Shown: piece by piece, positions 1 to 5,714 of the stretch
Layout of the letters: the number at the start of each line of letters is the position of its first letter
Numbering within the stretch: position 1 is the first letter of the stretch
Assembly: GCA_002691265.1 (NCBI GenBank)
Contig: NZHJ01000012.1
Location: forward strand, 28,153-33,866
Direction of reading: 5' to 3'
Source: Flavobacteriaceae bacterium
GTDB taxonomy: Bacteria > Bacteroidota > Bacteroidia > Flavobacteriales > Flavobacteriaceae
Length of the DNA: 5,714 nucleotides
Translations under genes and position numbers: made by a program
The notes under the pieces: model-generated
Told to the model about the DNA's origin: nothing
Database searches by the model: none
What the model saw: the letters and a program-made list of their open reading frames with translations, nothing else

Positions 1-1374
1 GATGAAGTTATTGATATATTAACTCCGGAGGCTTTTTATAAAGAAACCCACCAATTAATTTTTCAGGCAATTTTTAGTTTGTTTCAAAAGAGTGAGCCTA
101 TTGATTTATTAACCGTATCTAATCAGTTAAAAAAAGATAATAACCATGAAAGGATAGGGGGGGACTTCTATTTGATTTCTCTAACACAAAAAGTTTCTTC
201 GTCAGCACATATTGAATTTCATGCAAGAATCATACTGCAGAAATTCATACAAAGAAGCTTGATAAAAATTTCTAATGAAATTATAACTGATTCTTATGAT
301 GAAACAAAAGATGTTTTTGACTTGTTAGATAATGCTGAATCAAAATTATATGATGTCACCCAAGGTAATATTAAAAAATCATCTGAATCTGCTCAAAGTC
401 TTGTAATCCAAGCTAAAAATAAAATTGAATCTGTTTCAAACAAAGAGGGTTTAAGCGGAGTAGCATCAGGATTTGGTAAAATTGATAAATTAACAGCTGG
501 TTGGCAGGAAAGCGATCTTGTAATTATAGCAGCAAGACCTGGTATGGGTAAAACTGCATTATCACTTTCAATGGCTAGTAATATAGCGATTAATAATAAA
601 ATTCCACTTGCATTTTTCTCTTTGGAGATGTCATCAATCCAGTTGATAACAAGAATGATTTCATCTGAAACTGGTTTAGACGCAAATAAATTAAGAACAG
701 GTAAACTAGAAAAGCATGAATGGGAACAGTTAAATGTCAGAGTTAAAAACTTAGAAAATGCCCCATTATATATTGATGATACACCTTCACTTTCAATATT
801 CGATTTGAGAGCAAAGGCTAGGAGGTTAGTGTCACAAAAAGATGTAAAGATTATCATCGTAGATTATTTACAGTTAATGACAACAGGTGCAAATATTAAA
901 ACTGGAAATAGGGAACAAGAAATCTCAACTATTTCAAGAAATTTGAAAGCTTTGGCAAAAGAATTAAATATTCCGGTAATTGCCCTATCTCAGCTTTCCA
1001 GAATGGTTGAAGGAAGAACTTCAAAACGTCCATTGTTATCTGATTTGAGAGAATCAGGTGCAATCGAGCAGGATGCCGATATTGTATCTTTCATTTATAG
1101 ACCAGAATATTATAATATTGACACCTGGGATGACAACGAAAGATCTTCAACGGAAGGTGAGGCTGAATTTATAGTTTCAAAACACAGGAACGGTGGTTTA
1201 GGAAATATTAGATTGAGATTTATTTCTACTCTTGCAAAATTTGAGGATATCGAACAATATGATTCACCATATGAGTTTCATTCAAAAATGAATGCAGCAG
1301 CAAATGATGACACATTTAAATCAGACAATGGAAACATGGATGATTCAAATGATGATAATGATTTACCTTTTTAA
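1..1374 (+). CDS. dnaB: Replicative DNA helicase DnaB (5' end outside window)
   Basis: DnaB is the hexameric ring helicase that unwinds DNA at the replication fork by ATP hydrolysis and recruits DnaG primase. The frame is open from the first base, and 457 residues are visible; about 50 N-terminal residues are probably missing compared with the usual length of 500 or so. An internal TTG at 79 is not the real start, because the codons before it read as DnaB N-terminal helical domain (TPEAFYKETHQLIFQAI). In visible numbering, the N-terminal domain occupies roughly 1-75, a linker follows, and the RecA-like domain starts near 150. Walker A is ARPGMGKT at 178-185, SLEM is at 207-210, Walker B IIIVDYLQLM is at 284-293, SQLSR at 330-334, SDLRESGAIEQDAD at 347-360, and KHRNGG, with the likely arginine finger, at 394-399. 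No intein interrupts these motifs. The protein ends in an acidic tail, DDSNDDNDLPF, resembling an SSB tip. It converges on rplT with a 5-nt gap. Identification is secure. Confidence 0.97.
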   Translation, partial: DEVIDILTPEAFYKETHQLIFQAIFSLFQKSEPIDLLTVSNQLKKDNNHERIGGDFYLISLTQKVSSSAHIEFHARIILQKFIQRSLIKISNEIITDSYDETKDVFDLLDNAESKLYDVTQGNIKKSSESAQSLVIQAKNKIESVSNKEGLSGVASGFGKIDKLTAGWQESDLVIIAARPGMGKTALSLSMASNIAINNKIPLAFFSLEMSSIQLITRMISSETGLDANKLRTGKLEKHEWEQLNVRVKNLENAPLYIDDTPSLSIFDLRAKARRLVSQKDVKIIIVDYLQLMTTGANIKTGNREQEISTISRNLKALAKELNIPVIALSQLSRMVEGRTSKRPLLSDLRESGAIEQDADIVSFIYRPEYYNIDTWDDNERSSTEGEAEFIVSKHRNGGLGNIRLRFISTLAKFEDIEQYDSPYEFHSKMNAAANDDTFKSDNGNMDDSNDDNDLPF

Positions 1375-1379
1375 AATTT

Positions 1380-1724
1380 TTATTTTACTTTTTCAACGAT
1401 AGCTTTAAATCCATCAGGATCATTTACGGCTAAATCTGCTAAAACCTTTCTGTTTATATCAATGTTATTAGATTTTAACTTGTTGATTAATTGTGAGTAT
1501 GTAAGTCCATGTAATCTAGACGCAGCATTAATTCTCATTATCCATAATGCTCTAAAATTTCTTTTTTTAGCTCTTCTATCTCTGTATGCATATTGTAGCC
1601 CTTTTTCTACGGCATTTTTTGCAACTGTCCAAACGTTTTTTCTTCTTCCGAAGTAACCTTTAGCTTGTTTTAAAACTTTTTTTCTTCTTGCTCTTTTAGC
1701 AACTGAATTTACTGATCTTGGCAT
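1380..1724 (-). CDS. rplT: 50S ribosomal protein L20
   Basis: L20 binds 23S rRNA early in large-subunit assembly and, in E. coli and Firmicutes, also represses its own operon. This 114-residue protein has the normal family length and reads as L20 from end to end. The N-terminus [16 protein letters not shown] is the long basic extension that threads into rRNA; it is followed by [12 protein letters not shown], then [18 protein letters not shown] at about 46-63, and [17 protein letters not shown], the globular part, at about 64-80. The ATG at 1724 is clear and preserves the conserved MPRS start. It is last in the thrS-infC-rpmI-rplT series and lies 72 nt downstream of rpmI, an unusually wide gap for this window, with possible hairpins. 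Its stop lies 5 nt from the dnaB stop on the other strand. Confidence 0.98.
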   Translation of the reverse strand: MPRSVNSVAKRARRKKVLKQAKGYFGRRKNVWTVAKNAVEKGLQYAYRDRRAKKRNFRALWIMRINAASRLHGLTYSQLINKLKSNNIDINRKVLADLAVNDPDGFKAIVEKVK

Positions 1725-1744
1725 AATTTATAATTTTAAATTAG

Positions 1745-1788
1745 GTGGTAAAACATTTACACTTTTTTAACCTAGATTTATGGGTTAA
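1745..1788 (-). promoter_or_regulatory. Possible alternative hairpins in the rpmI-rplT spacer
   Basis: The 72-nt spacer contains pairable arms on the transcript strand. Hairpin A pairs TTAACC (1788-1783) with GGTTAA (1772-1767) around a 10-nt loop. Hairpin B would pair GGTTAAAA (1772-1765) with TTTTACC (1753-1747), leaving one T bulged. Hairpin C pairs GTGTAAA (1762-1756) with TTTACCAC (1752-1745), with one bulged C and a TGT loop. A and B share an arm and so exclude each other. The stems are AT-rich, and such pairings arise by chance in sequence of this composition. A regulatory role, such as L20 autoregulation, is only inferred from position. Confidence 0.25.
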
Positions 1789-1796
1789 TTCCCTTC

Positions 1797-1994
1797 TTAT
1801 TTTAATCTCAATTGTTCTTTGATACTATTCATATCACTTTCATGAACCAATCCTGAATGAGTTAATTTTAACTTTCTTTTTTTTGATTTTTTAGTTAAGA
1901 TATGGTTTTTGAAAGCATGCTTTCTTTTAATTTTTCCAGTACCTGTTACCTTAAACCTTTTTTTAGCACTAGACTTTGTTTTCATTTTTGGCAT
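1797..1994 (-). CDS. rpmI: 50S ribosomal protein L35
   Basis: L35 is a small, very basic protein of the large ribosomal subunit. The product has 65 residues, typical for the family. The N-terminus [20 protein letters not shown] matches the conserved L35 opening almost word for word, followed by the [20 protein letters not shown] basic core at about 24-43 and the usual C-terminal segment ending in KEQLRLK. The ATG at 1994 fits the conserved MPKMKT start and lies only 2 nt after the infC stop, so translational coupling to infC is likely. There is no clear Shine-Dalgarno sequence, in keeping with Bacteroidota. rpmI and rplT are neighbours in most bacteria, which supports both calls. Confidence 0.97.
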   Translation of the reverse strand: MPKMKTKSSAKKRFKVTGTGKIKRKHAFKNHILTKKSKKRKLKLTHSGLVHESDMNSIKEQLRLK

Positions 1995-1996
1995 AA

Positions 1997-2557
1997 TTAT
2001 TTACTTTTTTTTGGTGACATTATCATAATCATCTTTTTGCTTTCTAATTTAGGAAGTTGCTCTACTTTTCCAAACTTTTCCAATTCTTGAGCTAATTTTA
2101 GCAATAGAATCTCACCTTGGTCTTTATATATGATTGATCTTCCTTTGAAAAAAACAAAAGCTTTAAGTTTAGCTCCATCTTTTAAAAATTTTTCAGCATG
2201 TTTCTTTTTAAACGCGTAATCATGTTCATCAGTTTGAGGTCCAAACCTAATTTCTTTGACAAATACTTTAGTTGCCTTTGATTTAAGTTGTTTCTCTCTT
2301 TTCTTCTGCTCATAAAGGAACTTTTTATAGTCCATTATTTTACAAACAGGTGGAACAGCGTTTGGAGATATTTGAACTAAATCTAACTCGAGTTCATTTG
2401 ACTTTTCAAGTGCCTTTTGAATCGGATAAATACCAATTTCAACATTATCACCAACCAACCTTACTTCAGATGCTGAAATTTCACCATTTATTTTATGTGG
2501 ATTGGTTTTTTGGACTCTCCATGGTCTTCTACCTCTACCTGTTCTTCTAATTGCTAT
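1997..2557 (-). CDS. infC: Translation initiation factor IF-3 (rare start codon)
   Basis: IF-3 binds the 30S subunit, keeps it apart from 50S and checks the start codon and initiator tRNA. A TTG at 2458 would cut off the conserved N-domain. The frame stays open upstream and encodes [13 protein letters not shown], then [18 protein letters not shown], which is typical Bacteroidota IF-3. No ATG, GTG or TTG lies in frame before this; the candidates are ATA at 2557 (giving MAIRR, used here), ATT three bases upstream at 2560, and ATT at 2551. A rare AUU start is known for E. coli infC, where IF-3 represses its own initiation. From ATA the protein has 186 residues: a basic extension at 1-20, the N-domain to about 85, including [20 protein letters not shown] at 64-83, then a lysine-rich linker and the C-domain from [14 protein letters not shown] (101-114) to the KKSK end. 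It lies between thrS and rpmI. The family call is secure; the exact start is not. Confidence 0.93.
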   Translation of the reverse strand: MAIRRTGRGRRPWRVQKTNPHKINGEISASEVRLVGDNVEIGIYPIQKALEKSNELELDLVQISPNAVPPVCKIMDYKKFLYEQKKREKQLKSKATKVFVKEIRFGPQTDEHDYAFKKKHAEKFLKDGAKLKAFVFFKGRSIIYKDQGEILLLKLAQELEKFGKVEQLPKLESKKMIMIMSPKKSK

Positions 2558-2567
2558 AATTAAACAT
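2547..2567 (-). promoter_or_regulatory. infC start region: ATT/ATA initiators and overlapping six-codon ORF
   Basis: The only ATG between the thrS stop and the conserved IF-3 sequence is at 2567. It is out of frame with infC and opens a six-codon ORF (MFNYSN) ending in TAG at 2549-2547, inside the infC coding sequence. The in-frame infC candidates, ATT at 2560 and ATA at 2557, lie within this short ORF. No Shine-Dalgarno sequence is visible. The absence of a standard start is seen directly; autoregulation by IF-3 start-codon discrimination is inferred from E. coli, and any role for the short ORF is speculative. Confidence 0.45.
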
Positions 2568-2578
2568 TTTAATTAAAC

Positions 2579-4504
2579 TTATATATTTGTTTTCCCTTTT
2601 ATGATTTTAACAAAATCTTCAACTTTCATCTTCCCATAATCTTCTCCGCCATGGCTTCTCAAAGAAATTAAATTCTGATTTGACTCTTGTTCCCCAATGA
2701 TAAGCATATAAGGAATTTTTTCAAGTTCAGCATCTCTGATTTTTCTGCCAATTGTCTCACTTCTGTTATCAATCAGGCCGCGAATTTCGTCATTTTCTAA
2801 CAAATTTAAAACATTTTCACAGTATTTTTCATGTTTTTCACTGATAGGTAAAATGATAAATTGGTTTGGTGTTAGCCATAAAGGTAAATTACCAGCTGTA
2901 TTTTCTAATAAAATTGCAATAAATCTTTCGAGGCTTCCAAAGGGGGCACGATGAATCATTACAGGTCTTTTCGAATCATTGTTTTTATCAATATATGTTA
3001 AATTAAACCTGTCTGGTAGATTGTAATCAACTTGAATTGTTCCTAATTGCCACTCTCGACCTAATGCATCTTTCACCATAAAATCAAGTTTTGGACCGTA
3101 AAATGCTGCCTCACCTTCTTCAATTTTATATTTAAGTCCCTTATCTTTGACTGCTTTAATTATTGCTTTTTCTGATTTTTCCCAGGCCTTAATATCCCCT
3201 ATATACTTTTCCATATTTTTTGGGTCTCTGATCGAAATCTGTGCGCTATAGTCATCTAAGCCAAGAGATTTGAATACGTATAGAGTTAAATCAATAACAT
3301 TTTTAAATTCATTATCTAGCTGATCTTCTGTACAAAAAATATGAGCATCATCTTGAGTAAATCCTCTAACTCTTGTTAAACCGTGAAGCTCTCCGCTTTG
3401 CTCATATCTGTATACCGTTCCAAATTCAGCATATCTTACCGGAAGGTCTTTGTAGCTAAATTTATTAGAATTATATATTTCACAATGGTGAGGGCAATTC
3501 ATAGGTTTGAGATAGAATTCCTCATTCTCTTTAGGTGTTTTTATTGGTTGAAAACTATCATCTCCATATTTTTCATAATGACCAGATGTTACATAAAGCT
3601 CTTTATTTCCTATATGAGGGGTTATTACCATCTGATATCCAGCTTTTTTTTGAGCTTTCTTTAAAAACCCTTCCAATCTATCTCTAAGTTCAACTCCTTT
3701 TGGAAGCCATAATGGTAGTCCCAATCCAACTTTACTGGAAAAGGAGAACAATTTTAAATTTTTACCAATTTTTCTATGATCTCTAAGCTTAGCTTGTTCG
3801 ATGTTATTTAAATATTCTTTTAGTAGTTTTTGTTTTGGAAAAGAAATCCCATAAATTCTGGTAAGTTGTTTATTATTCTGATCAGCTCTCCAAAAAGCAC
3901 CCGAAATATTCAATATTTTAACAGCTTTTATAATCGAAGTATTAGGGATGTGACCGCCTTTACATAAATCAGTAAAATTTGAATGATCACAGAAAGTTAT
4001 TTCACCGTCTTTTAAATCATTGATTAATTCAAGTTTGTAATCATTATCTTCTTCTTTATAAAACTTGATAGCTTCTTTTTTCGAAACAGGTCTTAAATTA
4101 AAATCATGCTTTTCTCTACATATTTCTAACATCCTTGATTCGATTTTGTTAAAATCAGATTCGGATATCTTATGACTACCTAAATCTACATCATAATAGA
4201 AGCCACTATTAATTGCAGGTCCAATTGTAAGTTTCACACCTGGAAATAGCTCTTGTATTGATTGTGCCATTACATGAGATGATGAATGCCAAAAGGCATT
4301 TTTTCCTTCTTCATTATCCCATGTGTAAAGTTCTAGTATTCCATCTTCATTAATCATGCTATTTACCTCAACAACTTTGTCGTTAAAATTTGCAGAGATT
4401 ACATTTCTTGCTAGACCTTCGCTGATATCTTTAGCAATGGATATTACAGAAGTTTCTTTACTGTATTGTTTTACAGAACCGTCCTTAAGAGTAATATTTA
4501 TCAT
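2579..4504 (-). CDS. thrS: Threonine--tRNA ligase (ThrRS)
   Basis: ThrRS activates threonine with ATP and charges tRNA-Thr in the cytoplasm; its N-terminal region removes mischarged serine. The ATG at 4504 gives MINITLKDGS, the usual TGS-domain opening; a TTG one codon earlier is less likely. At 641 residues the length is normal. The TGS domain covers about 1-61. The editing domain carries HSSSH at 73-77 and CKGGH at 181-185, so its HxxxH and CxxxH residues are intact. The class II core begins near 240. Its zinc ligands appear as C337 (in MNCPHHC), H388 (in TQDDAHIF) and H518 (in IHRAPFG). Motif 2 runs from VYRYE (about 364-368) to GLTRVRGF, and motif 3 is HRAPFGSLERF at 518-528. The anticodon-binding domain starts near 542. 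It is separated by 28 nt or less from its neighbours on both sides, consistent with a shared transcript with infC-rpmI-rplT. Nothing is missing. Confidence 0.98.
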   Translation of the reverse strand: MINITLKDGSVKQYSKETSVISIAKDISEGLARNVISANFNDKVVEVNSMINEDGILELYTWDNEEGKNAFWHSSSHVMAQSIQELFPGVKLTIGPAINSGFYYDVDLGSHKISESDFNKIESRMLEICREKHDFNLRPVSKKEAIKFYKEEDNDYKLELINDLKDGEITFCDHSNFTDLCKGGHIPNTSIIKAVKILNISGAFWRADQNNKQLTRIYGISFPKQKLLKEYLNNIEQAKLRDHRKIGKNLKLFSFSSKVGLGLPLWLPKGVELRDRLEGFLKKAQKKAGYQMVITPHIGNKELYVTSGHYEKYGDDSFQPIKTPKENEEFYLKPMNCPHHCEIYNSNKFSYKDLPVRYAEFGTVYRYEQSGELHGLTRVRGFTQDDAHIFCTEDQLDNEFKNVIDLTLYVFKSLGLDDYSAQISIRDPKNMEKYIGDIKAWEKSEKAIIKAVKDKGLKYKIEEGEAAFYGPKLDFMVKDALGREWQLGTIQVDYNLPDRFNLTYIDKNNDSKRPVMIHRAPFGSLERFIAILLENTAGNLPLWLTPNQFIILPISEKHEKYCENVLNLLENDEIRGLIDNRSETIGRKIRDAELEKIPYMLIIGEQESNQNLISLRSHGGEDYGKMKVEDFVKIIKGKTNI

Positions 4505-4533
4505 CAATGAAAATTAAATACTAAAATTATGAA

Positions 4534-4734
4534 TCATTTTTTAAATAGTTCGGTTATTATTCCAAATAATGACATAAATATCATTACGACGGCACAAATA
4601 CAAACTATTACACCTAAAATTGTTAAAGTATAAGTTTCCTTTATTCCACCAAAATGAATTAGTATCGGTCCGATAAATATTGGGATTAATGATGAGATTA
4701 ATAGTTTTATATGATCAGCAATTTTTTTATTCAT
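4534..4734 (-). CDS. Small two-helix membrane protein, DUF6095-like
   Basis: This 66-residue protein has no recognised biochemical function. It has two clear hydrophobic stretches, at about 11-28 (LLISSLIPIFIGPILIHF) and 36-61, joined by a short polar turn (GGIKETY). The lysine-bearing ends (MNKK and LFKK) suggest that both termini face the cytoplasm, forming a helical hairpin in the inner membrane. Size, the IGPILIHFG pattern in helix 1 and position next to murQ resemble the flavobacterial DUF6095 group as I remember it; this is not verified. The ATG at 4734 directly follows the murQ TAG stop with no gap, which argues for coupled translation and for a real gene. The stop is TGA, 29 nt before thrS. 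A link to cell-wall recycling can be suggested only from adjacency. Confidence 0.75.
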   Translation of the reverse strand: MNKKIADHIKLLISSLIPIFIGPILIHFGGIKETYTLTILGVIVCICAVVMIFMSLFGIITELFKK

Positions 4735-5550
4735 CTATTTTTTGAAATTTTCAATTGCAGTTCTAATATTTTTATGCTTTTCTATTAATTTTTTTGCAGT
4801 TTCTGTTTCAATATCAAGAATTGTTTTTAAAATTCTAACAGCCCTTTCGTAAAGTTTATTATTTGATAATTTCATATCAATCATCTTGTTGTCGTGAATT
4901 CTACCCAATTTAATCATAACAGTTGTTGATATCATATTAAGAATCATTTTTTGTGCAGTACCAGCTTTCATTCTAGAACTACCTGTAACATATTCAGGGC
5001 CAACAATTACCTCAATTGGAAAGTCTGAATTTTCTGCAATTTTTGTCTTTTGATTACAGGTTATACAACCAGTAGATATTTTATTTTTTTTACACATTTC
5101 TAAACCTCCAATTACGTATGGAGTTGATCCGGACGCAGAGATTCCTATTACCAAATCATTTTTGTTCACATTATGTTTAGATAAATCTAACCATGCATCT
5201 GATGCAGAATCTTCGGCAAATTCCTGTGAAATTCTAATTGCTTTATCTCCTCCTGAAATTATTCCAATGATTTTATCGTCAATTCCAAATGTTGGCAGGC
5301 ACTCAGATGCATCAACAATCCCTAATCTTCCGCTTGTTCCAGAGCCAATGTAAAAAATTCTACCATTAAAACTAACTAAATCAATGGCTTTGGATATTAA
5401 ATCATTTATTTGAGGTAAAGATTTTTTTACAGTGTCAGCAACAGTCGAATCCTCAAAGTTTATTTCAGAAAGAATTTCCTGAACTGATTTCTTTTCAAGA
5501 TTTGAATATTTTGAATCTTTTTCTGTAGTTTTTATAGTTAGTAGTTTTAT
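4735..5550 (-). CDS. murQ: N-acetylmuramic acid 6-phosphate etherase MurQ, no standard start codon
   Basis: MurQ splits the lactyl ether of MurNAc-6-phosphate, giving GlcNAc-6-phosphate and D-lactate, in peptidoglycan recycling in the cytoplasm. The first ATG/GTG/TTG in frame is GTG at 5169, which would remove the active site. The open frame continues upstream with TTEKDSKYSNLEKKSV, a typical MurQ N-terminus. From ATA at 5550 there are 271 residues, close to the family length. The SIS phosphosugar loop GSGTSGR is at 69-75. DASEC at 80-84 contains E83, which aligns with catalytic Glu83 of E. coli, and E113 in FAEDS aligns with Glu114. SASGSTPYVIGG is at 138-149, and the GckR/MurQ signature GPEYVTGSSRMKAGTAQK is at 184-201. 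One oddity is DASECLPTF where DASECPPTF is usual. The start could be ATA at 5550, overlapping the icd stop as ATAA, or ATA at 5535 (giving MKTTEKDS). Loss of the start or a base error is also possible. The family call is secure; the start is unresolved. Confidence 0.9.
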   Translation of the reverse strand: MKLLTIKTTEKDSKYSNLEKKSVQEILSEINFEDSTVADTVKKSLPQINDLISKAIDLVSFNGRIFYIGSGTSGRLGIVDASECLPTFGIDDKIIGIISGGDKAIRISQEFAEDSASDAWLDLSKHNVNKNDLVIGISASGSTPYVIGGLEMCKKNKISTGCITCNQKTKIAENSDFPIEVIVGPEYVTGSSRMKAGTAQKMILNMISTTVMIKLGRIHDNKMIDMKLSNNKLYERAVRILKTILDIETETAKKLIEKHKNIRTAIENFKK

Positions 5551-5714
5551 ATATTATCAATAATTTCATTAAATGATTTAGATGGTCTCATTATTTGTTC
5601 AGTTATAATATCATTAGTGTTGTAATAACCTCCCAGATTTACCTTGCTGCCTTGAGCAGCATCAATCTCATTAATTATTTGACTCTCGTTATTTAAAAGT
5701 TTACTATAAACTTC
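5547..5714 (-). CDS. icd: NADP-dependent isocitrate dehydrogenase, monomeric type (C-terminal 55 residues)
   Basis: Only the last 55 residues and the TAA stop (5549-5547) are in the window; the rest lies beyond its right edge. The visible part reads LNNESQIINEIDAAQGSK, then VNLGGYYNTNDIITEQIMRPS and KSFNEIIDNI at the end. The AAQG-x4-LGGYY segment followed by MRPS and a short hydrophobic tail is the characteristic C-terminus of the monomeric isocitrate dehydrogenase family (about 740 residues), which oxidises isocitrate to 2-oxoglutarate and CO2 and makes NADPH. This family is unrelated in length to the common dimeric Icd, whose C-terminus is different. It is the most upstream gene of the minus-strand series and probably overlaps the first codon of murQ by 4 nt. 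The call rests on a short fragment but the motif is distinctive. Confidence 0.85.
   Translation of the reverse strand, partial: EVYSKLLNNESQIINEIDAAQGSKVNLGGYYNTNDIITEQIMRPSKSFNEIIDNI

Noticed and set aside
393..857. 154-codon open frame on the minus strand within dnaB
   Set aside because: It lies antisense to the Walker A and Walker B core of DnaB, its translation resembles no family, and the dnaB frame is fully conserved there.
1366..1390. A/T palindrome-like stretch between dnaB and rplT as a terminator
   Set aside because: It has no G/C stem and no convincing hairpin; runs of A and T of this kind are common throughout the window.
1902..2090. Short plus-strand frames opposite rpmI, infC and rplT (also 1462-1656 and 2350-2550)
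   Set aside because: Each is a shadow of a highly conserved ribosomal protein or IF-3 gene; the hydrophobic translations come from antisense Lys/Arg codons.
2801..2808. TAAATTTG on the minus strand, matching a Bacteroidota -7 element (TAnnTTTG)
   Set aside because: It is inside thrS and no TTTG element lies at the expected distance upstream; one such match by chance is expected in AT-rich DNA.
3383..3664. 93-codon open frame on the plus strand opposite thrS
   Set aside because: It is antisense to the ThrRS catalytic core (motifs 1 and 2), so it is a by-product of that coding sequence.
4505..4533. 29-nt spacer before thrS as a leader or T-box-like control element
   Set aside because: It is far too short for such a leader and shows no stem or promoter-like pattern.
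5162..5353. 63-codon open frame on the plus strand opposite murQ
   Set aside because: It is antisense to the MurQ active-site region and has no recognisable features of its own.

Overview
This AT-rich window (roughly 30% G+C by eye) most likely comes from a member of the Bacteroidota, probably a Flavobacteriia-like marine or free-living lineage with a compact genome. Four points suggest this: the gene order thrS-infC-rpmI-rplT; a monomeric-type NADP isocitrate dehydrogenase; a MurQ etherase followed by a tiny two-helix membrane protein that resembles the flavobacterial DUF6095 group; and the near absence of Shine-Dalgarno sequences before starts. Taxonomy is inferred from remembered family features, not from a search.

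Layout. Positions 1-1374 on the + strand hold the replicative helicase DnaB, whose first residues lie outside the window. It converges with a block of minus-strand genes that fills the rest. Read in their own direction (right to left) these are: the end of icd (5714-5547), murQ (5550-4735), a 66-residue membrane protein (4734-4534), thrS (4504-2579), infC (about 2557-1997), rpmI (1994-1797) and rplT (1724-1380). Spacing is extremely tight: icd and murQ appear to overlap by 4 nt, murQ abuts the membrane protein gene, infC and rpmI are 2 nt apart, and dnaB and rplT stops are separated by 5 nt. The largest gap is 72 nt, between rpmI and rplT.

The genes are mostly housekeeping. ThrRS charges tRNA-Thr, IF-3 controls initiation fidelity and subunit splitting, and L35 and L20 are large-subunit proteins, so this is a translation cluster. 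Upstream of it sit peptidoglycan recycling (MurQ) and NADPH-producing central metabolism (Icd), apparently read in the same direction. No promoter or strong intrinsic terminator could be recognised between any of the minus-strand genes, so they may share long transcripts.

No exotic system, mobile element, CRISPR array or RNA gene was found. The most interesting points are at gene starts: two genes, infC and murQ, have no ATG/GTG/TTG that fits their conserved N-terminus. For infC this agrees with the known rare-start autoregulation of IF-3. For murQ it is unexpected, and the sequence looks as if an ATGA stop/start overlap had become ATAA by one G-to-A change. Other points are an SSB-like acidic tail on DnaB and possible alternative hairpins before rplT.
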